Positions 23,345-33,361 of a stretch of DNA of 64,000 nt are shown in pieces. The notes under the pieces are model-generated. The model did no database searches and was not told the origin of the DNA. It was given only the letters and a program-made list of their open reading frames with translations. Both the position numbers and the translations under genes were made by a program. How positions within the stretch are numbered: position 1 is the stretch's first letter; each line of letters opens with the position of its first letter. Source of the stretch: Lepiota brunneoincarnata (taxonomy: Eukaryota; Basidiomycota; Agaricomycetes; Agaricales; Agaricaceae); contig JAEBUN010000046.1 of assembly GCA_023014365.1 (NCBI GenBank), positions 240,758 through 304,757 on the forward strand. The letters are read 5' to 3'.

Positions 23345-23480
23345 CTTTTTCGTCTGTCTGTCTGCGCGTAATCCCTTAGCTAGATCCTTACTTGAGCGCC
23401 AGGCCGGCCGTCTCCGAATATAGGGCAGCTGCAAAAGTGCGAGGTCTTGGAATCGAACGAAGACCCCTGCCCTGTTGTCG
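23345..23480 (-). repeat. SINE-like dispersed repeat, copy 1
   Basis: A ~130 bp block shared with 39267-39375. It includes AGATCCTTACTT, CAGGCCGG, ATCTCCGAA-like and AAGTGCGAGGTCTTGGAAT words in the same order and spacing, preceded by a TTTTTCGTC run. On the minus strand it contains GTTCGATTCC, which fits the polymerase III B-box consensus. I cannot see a clear A-box or a foldable tRNA, so a tRNA-derived SINE is inference. Confidence 0.5.
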
Positions 23481-23945
23481 ACCGCACGTGACCACCGTTA
23501 CATGCACTCCCACTCTCAGTGCTCTTTGCCCTCTCGACCTTACGCTGGGGAGGAAACCCGAATAATGCTGATTCGAACACACGATGTGCCGGCCCCGCCG
23601 ACCATCGGCCTCCAAGACACATTTTGGGTAATCCAAAGATTACCAACTATATAGGCCCCTGAATGATCCTCCCCTGTCTACACCTGGGCAGAGCGTAAAA
23701 GGCACACGAAGGATTCATCGCGAACAGAATAACACAAGCAAAAAAGTGCCAGTGGTCCTGTCACACGCCCTTCCAAGCTTCACCGGCACTTGTCATATGT
23801 TCCGAGGATATCAATAGCCAACCAGTTACATCGTTCTCTTTACGAGAAGGCCCTGGATAATTTAATGAAAGCCAGGTGACCCCTCGTCCGGCTCATCTTA
23901 TATAGCCGCCTTCGCTGTGGGGACTATCACTAAGCGAAAAGGCCC
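23481..23945. other. Spacer upstream of the hydrolase gene
   Basis: No gene recognised. The last 60 bases (TATATAGCC near 23901) may hold the TATA element of the downstream hydrolase. Confidence 0.4.
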
Positions 23946-25114
23946 ATGTCGTCCGAAACCAAGCCAGACGCTACTCCAGGGCCACTCGTGCTCGTATACA
24001 AGGAAGTCGATGGGTTATCCATTGCGATGGACGTGTATATTCCTGAAGATGCAACAAAAGAGAATCCAGCACCGGTGTTCTGGTGGTGGCACGGTAAGTG
24101 AGGATATCGGTCGCCAGCACTGCAAGATCTGATAGGACAGACGCACAGGTGGAGGGCTCCTACAGGTATGGCTCTGTCACTTGCGATTATAATTGGAATG
24201 ACACGCTTCAACTCTTGCAGGGAACACGCAAAGGTGAATGAATACGTTTAAATGAACCGGCGATAGCATATACTCATTAAAAAATCCACTCAGCCCTAGC
24301 CCCTCACATGCTCCGCGCACCCACAAAACACAAACTCTGTATCATCTCAGCCGACTACCGCCTCGCACCCCAAACGCGCATCCCCGCCATCCTCTCCGAC
24401 TGCAAAGACGCCATCGACTTCCTCCACACACCCGAATTCGCCAAAGCTACAGGCAACCGCGTCGACGTTTCCCGCCTAGTCGTCAGCGGCAGCTCGGCGG
24501 GGGGTTGGCTTGCATTAATGGCTGGAACAGGCATCGGTTACGAAGCGAGTGGATTGGAAAGGCCCAAGGGTATCAAGGGTATCGTCGGACTGTACGCCAT
24601 CACTGACATCCTCGACCCGTTCTGGACGACACCACAACGGCCGGTGGTGTACATAGGTCGAATCATTGAAAAATCCAAAGTCGAGACGTTTTTGGATCCA
24701 GACTCGGAGAAGACGAGTTGGGCCATGGCGGAGGGCGAGAGGAGTTTGTTCTATCCCTATATGCTCCAAGAGTGAGTGGAGCAAGCGTGTTGAGAGCCAT
24801 AGCTCATTATTAATATTTCCCGTAGGGGAATCTTGCAAAGCCTTTTACTTGATGGGACTGGTATAGAACCCATCAAGTACAGCGTTGCGCAGAACGTACG
24901 GACTGGAAAGTTCGCAACGCCCCCAACATATATCATCACCGGCAACTCTGATACCCGGGTGCCGCACCGGCAGTCTTTGGACGTGGTTGAAGCATACAAG
25001 AGCATTGGAGCCGATGTAGAGTACCACGAGCTCGATGGACTGGAGCACTCGTTCGATAAGGAGGAGGGCAGGGAGATGGAGAGTCTGTATGAATTCGTCA
25101 ACAAAACATTATGA
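23946..25114 (+). CDS. Alpha/beta hydrolase, HSL-like esterase/lipase
   Basis: Predicted cytosolic carboxylester hydrolase of 314 aa. Exons 23946-24093, 24149-24165 (17 nt), 24221-24233 (13 nt), 24294-24771 and 24826-25114 join in frame. The oxyanion-hole motif HGGG (49-52) is rebuilt across the first intron and the 17-nt exon. SADYRLAP (78-85) is typical of the hormone-sensitive-lipase branch. The nucleophile elbow is GSSAGGW with Ser127. The acid is likely the Asp in GNSDTRVPH and the base the His in LEHSF near the C-terminus. No signal peptide is visible. The two microexons are supported by phase and by the conserved motif they restore. The substrate cannot be inferred. The F-box-like gene starts 100 bases after its stop. 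Confidence 0.88.
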
Positions 25115-25214
25115 AGTCACGTGGTTAGCCAATAATTGCGCCATCGGAGGCGATTGTTGCTCATCTACAAGAGAATACAAAGTACGGTTGCACAGATGCC
25201 CAAAGAAATATATC

Positions 25215-26138
25215 ATGGATCACTGCCCACCAGAGCTGCACTCGTACATCTGCAGTCTAGCATGTACAGACGACGGCTTCACAGCCCGTTCGCTCTCCCT
25301 GGTTTCCAGATACTTTGCACAAATCGCCCTCCCCTATCTCTACCAATCCCTCTCCGTTAGTGGTACCTCTCAACTATCCGCCCTCGCGCGCCGCCTCCAA
25401 AACGCCCCCCCACACCACAGACTCATCCACCACCTGTACCTCTCCGACACCGATTCCAAGTCCAATACCGATTACCGAGACCCCACACACTCCCTCCTCA
25501 CCATCCTCACCCTTGCAGCTCCCACCCTCGAATCACTCACCTTCGTCGCCTCTTCACCCACGTCCAGCACACCCCTCATCGGGCGACTCCTCCGTACCCC
25601 ATTCCCACGTCTCCATGACCTCACCATCGTGGGTCACTACCCCTTCCCCTCCTCCCCCACTTCCTCATTCCCCTCACTCGAACGTCTTCACTTACTCGGG
25701 AACCGGAATCCACACGGCCTGCTACACCTCGGTGCCCTCGAATCATGCATGCCCGGCCTCACTCACCTCCGTATATCCGGACTGAACCTTGCCGTCTCAT
25801 TCTCCAAGGAACTGTCTGACGCATTTAGCGCGTCCTCAGACACGGGTGACGATGATGAAGGGTGCATCTTTTCCGCAAAGCTCCCCTCGAAATTAAAAAA
25901 TCTCCTAGTCCAATGTGGCCCGGAACCCTCGTCAAATCGAATGAGCAAGCCTGCTCAACTCAAAGACCAACTGATGTTCAAGAACCTCGAAAATCTCCAA
26001 CGACGTGTGAGCGGGGAGAACCACCGGACTCGGTTCTCCGTGTTACCGAGGAGCTCAACAGACATTTCACCAGAGGATGTACGGACACAGTGGGCAGACA
26101 GGCTGCGTGGGGGAGAAGAATGCTGGAAGTGCGCATAG
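25215..26138 (+). CDS. F-box-like/LRR-type hypothetical protein
   Basis: Single-exon frame of 307 aa starting at the ATG in ATCATGGATC. The N-terminus (CPPELHSYICSL, then SLSLVSRYFAQIALPYLYQSL) follows the fungal F-box pattern of a Pro-Glu-(Ile/Leu) start, a helix and a 'VSRxF' helix ending in the position where the Skp1-binding domain meets the repeats. The remainder is leucine-rich without regular LRR spacing (SLERLHLLGNRN, LTHLRISGLNL), as is usual in basidiomycete F-box proteins that recruit substrates to SCF ubiquitin ligases. An in-frame upstream extension to 25035 overlaps the hydrolase and is not used. The open frame is not interrupted. Confidence 0.72.
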   Translation: MDHCPPELHSYICSLACTDDGFTARSLSLVSRYFAQIALPYLYQSLSVSGTSQLSALARRLQNAPPHHRLIHHLYLSDTDSKSNTDYRDPTHSLLTILTLAAPTLESLTFVASSPTSSTPLIGRLLRTPFPRLHDLTIVGHYPFPSSPTSSFPSLERLHLLGNRNPHGLLHLGALESCMPGLTHLRISGLNLAVSFSKELSDAFSASSDTGDDDEGCIFSAKLPSKLKNLLVQCGPEPSSNRMSKPAQLKDQLMFKNLENLQRRVSGENHRTRFSVLPRSSTDISPEDVRTQWADRLRGGEECWKCA

Positions 26139-26243
26139 AAGGATCGTACAATTGTCTTGGCAATGATTAGTATATACACAAAAGCGAGATTAAGCAAAAG
26201 GAAAACAACCCGCGTCCGAAGAGGGATGAGAGATACGCATAAA

Positions 26244-28507
26244 CTAATCCTCGGGGCGATTATCGCCATGTAGATGGTCGTCGTCGTGATAGAGATGATG
26301 ATGTGACGTCGGTAGCAATGGTGTCGAGACACTTGTGTTCCGCTGATGGCCGTCTGCCATCCCACTGGGCGTTCGTTGATGGCGGTATTTTTGGAGGGAC
26401 GAGTCTCCTCGCGAATGAGAGCTGTTGAGCGTCGAGCGCGAATGTGACGGTCGAGGACCATGATGTGGTACTCCAGCACCAACGAGAGTATCCTCATTCC
26501 ACACACCATCCCTCAGGCCAAACTCATCCGAATCACCAGCGAATCGAGACGAGTAGCTCAAGGCGCGTTCCTTTTTGCTGTATGCCTCATACCGCATCGC
26601 TCTGAGTGTATCCTCACTCGGCATCCCCGCAAGCTCCGCAGACCCTCTCCTCGCAAGCTGATACGCCAATGCACGTTTGTCATCTGGCAGTCCCTCCTGA
26701 CGGTCTCTCTGCTGTTGTTTCTTGTATCTCCTCTGATAGATCAACCACCGAGCAAAGAATAGGACACAGCAAAGCGCGAAGAATCCAGCAAGGGAAATCA
26801 GTACAATGATTCCCACGGACAGCTTTTTACCCCCATTCTGCGTTGAGGAATCACTCAGACCCCCAGACGAGGAGAGTGGTTGGTTGAGCACACGGACCCT
26901 GTTGAACTCTTCGAGTGCATTCGCAGGATCCGTGAGGCTCATCAAGCCCAGACGCGGCCGCACTGGTGGCATACCAGCGTTTGATGATGAGTTGATAGAG
27001 GCGAACGAACCATCGGGTTCAGGGACGGTATACGCCATGACCGTATAGACGTTGCGCATGAATGGGACGCCCAGAATCATATCACCAATAGAAAAACCAG
27101 GACGTGCAAGCTGGGCGTCGGCAGCTTGTACAAGTCCAATACAAAATTCCGCATCGTTTTCTTTTGGGGGCTCGCCGGTGAGATCGAGTGGGTGGAGTGG
27201 GAGTTCGGGTCTGTCATCCAGGGTGATGGTCAGGTTAAGCGGTGTTCGGCATGGTACATAGTCTGCGGGGCCAGATCACGAAAAGAACAAACACACATCA
27301 AGGGTTGGACTCACAGCTTCCGTCCTCTGCGGGATGGACATCAATGGCACCGTATATCCCATTCGCCACCGCCGAAGTTGTGAAAATAAGAGGTACCCCG
27401 GAGTCGATGATCGCGCTGGGAAAGACTGACCCAGTATTCGAGCGCCCAATCTCGACTCTTCTTGCCTGACCATCCACATAGACAGTAATAGCCCTAACAC
27501 CCGCCTTCCAGAACAAACTCCCAGGTCGGTCGGCAACGACCGCTGAATAGTGGATCTTGGTAGGGTCACTGACAATTTGGGATGGGTGTTTCCCAATACC
27601 AAGTAGGGAGGGTATTCGATCTGATCCAGGACGTGAGAGTGTTAGTGAAAGAAAGTGTGCGGCAGGGGCGCTTTCGACTGGTGTGATGGAAAAAAGGTTG
27701 GACGCCCAAGCGGCACCATCGGGAGAGTTGTTGGTGACTGGGGGTATCTGTTCCGCAATGATCGAGTTGAGAGGGAGAGCAAGGCCAAGGATGCCATGGA
27801 AGTTGGAAGTGAGAGGTTCGTCTTCGACAGATGTGGCGGCGGCTGGGTAGCGAAAGGTTAAACATGAGAGGAGAGCACAGGCAACGGAACGCACCTAGAG
27901 CCTGGTTCTCAATGCTATATCCGCCTACATCAACACTGTCCCAAACGACAGGGCCAGATACCTGGCCCGATAGATAAGTGATAGAAAACTGAACGCCTGT
28001 TTCAGTTGCAGATGCAGAAGGATCATAGGAGCGGCCTCCTGTGCCACCGCAGCTGGAGGAAGAACACGAGTTGGAAGCGACCCACTGCAATACAGTCAGG
28101 CTGTGAACATGATGCAAGGACGCAAGACGCACGAGGTCAGAGGAGCCAGTATCGACTTGAAGTGAAAAAACCTGGGCATCGCGCCCCACACGCACAGGAA
28201 CAGTGTAAGCGCTAGGGTGGGACGAGTGAGCGCTGGCAGAGAATAGAGAAAGATGGCCGTACATATCGTAGACACCGCTGCCAACGACGTCGAGGGGGAT
28301 GACGACACCTCCAGTGCCGCCGCCGCCGTCGTTGTCGCCGCGGGGCAGGGCCCTTGCCTTGCCCTTCCAGATGGACATGGATGGTGGGAGGAATGATCCT
28401 GAATCATTGAAGGTGTGGGTTGAATTACCCGAATTGATGGTCGCTACTTCAAAAAAGGAAAACATATCTTGCCCCTGAGACACTGCCTCCCCTACAGAAA
28501 ATGCCAT
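26244..28507 (-). CDS. Membrane-anchored pepsin-type aspartic protease (family A1)
   Basis: Predicted endopeptidase with an extracellular catalytic domain, one transmembrane helix and a long cytoplasmic tail; 703 aa from the ATG at 28507. Exons 28507-28133, 28084-27895, 27842-27315 and 27262-26244 join in frame. The first active-site motif is VDTGSSDLW with Asp119. The second is IIDSGVPLIF with Asp335; Ser-Gly-Val replaces the common Thr-Gly-Thr/Ser. The structural region GILGLALP is present. The transmembrane segment covers about 514-536 (IIVLISLAGFFALCCVLFF) and is followed by RRYKKQQQRDR and a Ser/His-rich tail. No signal peptide is evident, so the true N-terminal exon may be missing or the start misplaced. 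The upstream region overlaps the decayed ASCC1-like gene, leaving little promoter space. Confidence 0.82.
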
Positions 28508-28552
28508 TCTCAAGACCAACCCACTGTGCGTCCTCGAAAATAAATATTAAGG

Positions 28553-29375
28553 GCGCGAATCTTACTGACAGAACACAGTCCTGGCACTGCCTCTGGTACG
28601 CCCTTGCTTGTGTCATTCTCGCCAACTGCTAAGGGGGTGATCGTGAAACAGCACAACCATCCGACACTCAGGAGTAGAGTAGGTTCGTTTCACCAGAAGC
28701 TGTTCGATGAACAAGGCATACCACTTGTGCGAGGTCTGGACCAGAGCATTGTGATTGATCCGCGCCGGTTGCATCTCACGCTGGGTGTTATGGCGCTGGA
28801 CAATGAGACGAAAACAGTCGACTCGGCTTTGAAGTTGCTCGAATCGATTCAGCTAGAGCTACGTACGATGCTGGGTGAGAAAACCGTCAAAGTTAAGCTA
28901 GAGACCCTGGACGTCCTAAAGACGGAAAGACGCGATGATGAGATCGACGGACATGTGCTATACCTCGGGGTGAATGAGTCTGATAGTGAGACTGCACAGC
29001 TAAAGCGCATCTGTGGTATGGGGAATATAGGACGGAAGGTGGATTCTCCTGACATACTTACACAGACAGGGTGCATCAGACATTCAGGACCGCTGGCTAT
29101 ATAACAGAGACTCGGCCGCTCAAGGTATGATTAGCATCATCGTTTTTCGAAAGCAGTCATTGACGTAGTATACAATTTAACAGCTGCATTGCACTATCCT
29201 CAACACAAGTCACCGAAGACCTCGGCGCCGCGAGGCTTTCTCGTACAGTGACATCCTGAAAATTTCACGAGAGAAAAAATTCGGAACATACGACGTCGGA
29301 CGGGTAGAACTCTGGGTCATGGGGAGTCATGGGCCCAACAACGAATATGTGAGCTGCGGGGGGATAAGTCTTTGA
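28553..29375 (+). pseudogene. 2H phosphoesterase, ASCC1/AKAP7-like, frameshifted and 5'-incomplete
   Basis: The encoded domain resembles the AKAP7/ASCC1 RNA-ligase-like (2H phosphoesterase) fold. Both HxT motifs exist: RRLHLTLGVM (about 28770-28800) and LHCTILN (about 29184-29205), the latter after an intron (about 29126-29182). The C-terminus FGTYDVGRVELWVMG ends at the stop 29373-29375. Between IRHSGPLAI and TETRPLK the frame is lost at a TATATA run (about 29098-29104). Removing one TA unit would restore the family pattern, so a 2-bp expansion is likely. No ATG or N-terminal 'THF' strand is found in frame; the aspartic protease gene begins only about 50 bases to the left. Sequencing error is possible for the frameshift but does not explain the missing start. 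Confidence 0.7.
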
Positions 29376-29496
29376 AAATAATAATAAATAATAAAATGAT
29401 GCTGTGCAAATTCGCACGCACAGACACTTACATAATCGAACGGTTAAATGGTGGTGTGATGTACGCCTCTCTTTGCACGTTGAACCAGTACTAATC

Positions 29497-30313
29497 ATGT
29501 CTGAAATCAGAAGAAAGCTCGTCATCGTCGGCGATGGTGCCTGCGGCAAGGTTACTCCTTCCCCTCATCGTATCCCACAGCGAGCTGACACACCGCCCAG
29601 ACCTGTCTCTTGATTGTCTTTTCCAAGGGCACGTTCCCAGAGGTACCCCTACAACAACACCTCGCTCCTTCATCCACTCACCATCTACACTCAGGTCTAC
29701 GTCCCCACCGTGTTCGAAAACTACGTCGCTGATGTCGAGGTGGACGGCAAACACGTCGAGCTCGCCCTTTGGGATACCGCCGGTCAGGAGGACTACGACC
29801 GCCTCCGCCCCCTCAGCTACCCCGATTCCCATGTCATTCTTATCTGCTTTGCAATTGACTCGCCCGATTCGCTTGACAACGTCCAGGAAAAGGTGTGTAG
29901 CTTAGCCACAGCTTCCGATACAGCATTTTTTTCCCTTTAGGCTGACACACCATTTTTGTAGTGGATCTCCGAGGTGATGCACTTCTGCAGCGGGTTACCC
30001 ATTATCCTCGTTGGCTGCAAGAAGGATCTTAGACGCGACCCTCGTGTAATCGACGAGCTCAGGAAGACTAGTCAACGTCCTGTGACCCCCGAAGAGGTTC
30101 GTGTGGGCCCCTTTTGTCCCGCCATGTTGTAATGCTTATCGCCGTTGCTAGGGCGCGGCTGTTGCGGGCAAGATCTCAGCAAAGCATTATCTTGAATGCT
30201 CGGCCAAGACTGGAGAAGGCGTCCGTGAGGTATTCCAGTATGCAACCCGTGCCGCCCTCCTCAGCAGAACGAGGGGAAAGAAGGGCAAGTCGTCACACTG
30301 CACAGTGCTCTAG
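29497..30313 (+). CDS. RHO1: Rho1-type small GTPase
   Basis: Rho-family GTPase of 196 aa, expected to regulate cell-wall glucan synthesis, actin and polarity at the plasma membrane. Exons 29497-29550, 29601-29642, 29695-29892, 29962-30096 and 30152-30313 all join in phase 0. Motifs: P-loop GDGACGKT (12-19), effector loop [32 protein letters not shown] (switch II), GCKKDLR (nucleotide-base motif, with Gly-Cys in place of Gly-Asn) and [10 protein letters not shown]. The C-terminus has a polybasic RGKKGK stretch and the CAAX box CTVL; the final Leu predicts geranylgeranylation. Length and motif set match fungal Rho1 closely, and the gene appears intact. Confidence 0.95.
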
Positions 30314-30616
30314 TAGATATGCACCCACAATCTCCCTCTCCGTGCGTTCTTCCTGCATCGCATATGTCTGCACATTTTTCGCTGCCGGTATAATCGGAAT
30401 ATATCACCTTTGTTCCTCTTGACACTGCTGACACCGTCCGTTTGAGGTGGCCGGTGATAGTTGTGCAATGGATGAATCTCCTCTTGTGTCTGTCTTTACC
30501 TCTACATAACATTCGAGTTGTCCTTACGCCCTTCCTATGTCACCGTCATACCCCTTTGGCGACCGATGCCACTTGAGTTTATAAATACAGATATCTGCCA
30601 TCTCTCTCAACATTGA

Positions 30617-31225
30617 CTATGTAACCGTTGGATCGTGCAGAACAGCCAACAGATACCGCTCATCTATCCCTTATCAGCAATGAGCATTTTGCACCCGGCG
30701 CGCACATACCAGGCGAGATCATAATCTCGTGTCGCTTCGTCCGAATCCTCATAAACCGCACCTCATCCTAGGGTGGTCACGCCCCATTGCACAAAGACAA
30801 AAGGCAAAGAATCACTCACCACCTCACTACCCTCCTCTGCTCCTCCAGGTCCGCTCGCACCCCCACCTCCCACCTCCTCGAGCCCCGCCTGCACACCATC
30901 CACAATCCGGGCAATGACACCCGCGTACTTTTTCCCCTTTTCGCCCTCGAACAAGACACCCGAATGACGAATGATGCTGGCGCTATGTGGACCACCGCGA
31001 GCGATGAGGAGGTAGCCGAGGACAGAGCGGTGAGAGGTGAGTGTGCTGAGAGTTTGTTCCAGTTCAGCTGGGACGGGGACCGTTGGTGGCGTCGAGGTTG
31101 ATGTTGGTGCTTGGGCCGGGTTGGTGGGCGCTGCTCGCGCGGTGCTCGTTGGTGGAGGTTGGGGTGCCTGCGATTTTAGTGCCTTAGCCGGGGTTGTAAG
31201 ATTGTATGACCTTTGGACGGACCAT
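30617..31225 (-). CDS. Roadblock/LC7 domain protein (dynein light chain type)
   Basis: Predicted 155-aa member of the Roadblock/LC7 family, which serves as light chain of cytoplasmic dynein or as a scaffold for GTPase regulation. Minus-strand exons are 31225-31211, 31167-30820, 30767-30710 and 30663-30617. A Pro/Thr/Ala-rich N-terminus leads into the domain. Its strands and helices read PAELEQTLSTLTSHRSVLGY, LLIARGGPHSASIIRHSG, KYAGVIARIVDGVQAGLEE, then DEVRFMRIRTKRHEIMISP and DERYLLAVLHDP, in family order. The last two exons are short and were found from the conserved 'RxRTKxxEIMI' and 'YLLAVL' strands. The first exon (five codons) and its 43-nt intron are the weakest part of the model. It lies tail to tail with the Rho1 gene. 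Confidence 0.82.
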
Positions 31226-31315
31226 TGAGATTGGGTTCAGGATTAGATGATCTTGGGGTTATTGGCATTTGTTTGTCATGACATTATATTTATCGGCTAT
31301 CAAACATATAGATAT

Positions 31316-33361
31316 TTAATACTCTGCCGTGAAAACTGTGGCCTCCACCAAGTTCCGAGCAGCTACCGAACGCGGAGTTATAGAGCATTGGTATGGGCGT
31401 ATACGTCTGGACAGGGTTAAGGACCTTTCTACTGAAGATATGGACAAGAGCACATACAGCGCATACATTTTCTGAACCTCAGTCGATTTATTGTTTCCGT
31501 CGGGACAAATACCGCGCACACGGAAGCAATCACCAGCCACACCTAGACGAGACAATAATAAGGACTCCACCCTTCCCCAAGCCAAGCCTTGCAACGTACG
31601 GTAGAGCCCGCGAGGTATCGCCCAGGGCACACACCACCCGGGACCGGTTGAGCCATCAAATCTATTGTTCGTTAACTCTAACTCGCCGACGGCTGAAACC
31701 AAACACGAGAACCCGTTTATCCTCGTTCAAATTGCCATGCTCATCGAAAAATCTCTCTGGTATCAACTGATCTGGATCATTGCATTTCGTCTTGTCACGG
31801 GTCATCGCCCTAATCCCATATGTGAGCAACGCGCGCACAGCGTAGACAAAGGATTTTTAAAAATGCCTACAAAACATGGTAGTGGGTTTTTATCTGCGAC
31901 GGAAACACCAAAGACGCACCCCTCGGGATATCATACCCCTTATACACATCGTCCTCCTGAGATACATGCGGCACAACCCACGGGAGAGGTGGCATCCACC
32001 TGAATATCTCACGATAAATTGCTTCGAGGTAAGGGAGCTATACACGATCCTCGAATGTGGGCAGCCTATCCGTGTCAACCACTCGATCCAGCTCTTCCTG
32101 GGCCTTTTTCTGGATCTTCGGGTGGATCACCATAGCGAAGAAAAAACATTCCAAGGCTCATAGAACCTTTGTTCATGACATGTGAAGTACTGGTCAACCG
32201 TCATCACTCCAGACATGGAAAACGTACCGTGTCCGCCCCGGCTGTTGCATTATTCTGATCTGAGTGTTATGGATCGAATGAGGTCCAATTGGGACTACGC
32301 ACCAGAGAAAGCCGTCCCAGCTATGCATTTCACGGACTTCGCTCCAATTTTGTTGGATTCGAGGAGAGACCACATCAAGGATGACTTGGTGCTTCCCTTG
32401 CGCTAGCAAAACCAAAGTTGCCCTCCTGACCTACCGATTGAGGTATAGCATCACGGTATCACCCACCCTACATACTCGAAAGGGGTATTCAACAATTCAA
32501 GTGCACGCTGCCGGCCATCATCTGCGATACGATGGAATTCTGTCCCTGGTACTCATTGTGGGAGGTAGCGGAGGATTGGGAAAACATTGAGGGCGGCCAC
32601 GGAGGAGTTGGCACCATTTCACTAATCCTGCGGATTGTGTGTTCGACTACACTTACAATATGGTCGCCCTTGGGTTTGAATTCGTAGCCCTATATGATTT
32701 TGAGAATGATAGCTGCGCTCAATCTGGATTAAACGTCGCGACCGAATGTTAGAAGGTGGGCACGCTATGCGCCAGGCGTACCTTTACAATGAGCAGCAAA
32801 GTTACTGGGGTCTGTAAGCAGTTGGGGTATCATCGCATGGACTTTAGTTAACTGGACCGGCTGGAGTCGGACAGCAGATTCCTGTTTGAAGTTCTGTTGG
32901 AAAATGCGTCGCTCCTGTCGCCAGCGCTCGCAGATCGGCATGAGCCCGGTGTTGAACGTTGAACGCCATCTCGCCCTAGTAGCGGCTGTTCAGGGACAAT
33001 GGCTAGGAGAATGGGAAACAATGGGCACATGCGGGCGAACACTGTACACTGCCGCGCGCCTCTCCAACAACTCCGGTGCATCCTTGAGGGCATTCAGCAC
33101 CACTATTCTCTTTCCGGGAGCTGTCAGGCCAAGAATCTTGCCTATCTTACGGTTAGCCAAACCCTACACCACGGGCATACGAGCGAGGCGAAGGACTTTG
33201 GTATTTTTGTAAGGATATTGCCAATGAGTAGACGTGATTGATCATTGGGGTCCTGGTGGCTAGATTCGCTTTGAGGTCCTCGTTCTCTTTGCGTAGGAGG
33301 TACAGAGGAGCAACAATAGAAGCGCAACAAACGAACAGGGGAGCAAAATTCCTGGTTTCAT
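31316..33361 (-). pseudogene. Cytochrome P450 pseudogene
   Basis: A second, broken P450 on the minus strand. An ATG at 33361 starts a hydrophobic anchor and a basic stretch, but a TAG at 33262-33260 lies directly before PPGP. Further pieces are KDAPELLERRAAVYS, an I-helix trace TAGADT (about 32240), PKIQKKAQEELDRVV (about 32110), and YLEAIYREIFRW with PPLPWVVPH (about 32030-31970). These are followed by PERFFDEHGNLN, the haem loop split as FGFSRR ... VCPGRYLAGST (about 31690-31610), and CSITPRSVAARNLVEA to the stop at 31316. A second in-frame TAG (32040-32038) replaces a residue in the EDR-x-x-LPY segment. Two stops plus diverged N-terminal exons make it a pseudogene unrelated in detail to the intact P450 at 9-11 kb. 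Confidence 0.8.

Noticed and set aside
23440..23465. Possible tRNA gene because of a B-box-like GTTCGATTCC
   Set aside because: No cloverleaf, acceptor stem or anticodon arm can be drawn around it; better explained as a SINE-like repeat.
25315..25785. 156-codon Pro/Ser/Thr-rich plus-strand open frame
   Set aside because: An alternative frame of the F-box-like gene with no motif of its own.
28604..29104. Stand-alone 166-codon gene starting at a non-ATG codon
   Set aside because: It lacks an ATG, and the family's second HxT motif lies downstream in another frame after an intron, so it is only part of a broken gene.
31393..32163. Plus-strand open frames of about 95-125 codons
   Set aside because: They are antisense to recognisable P450 exons on the minus strand.
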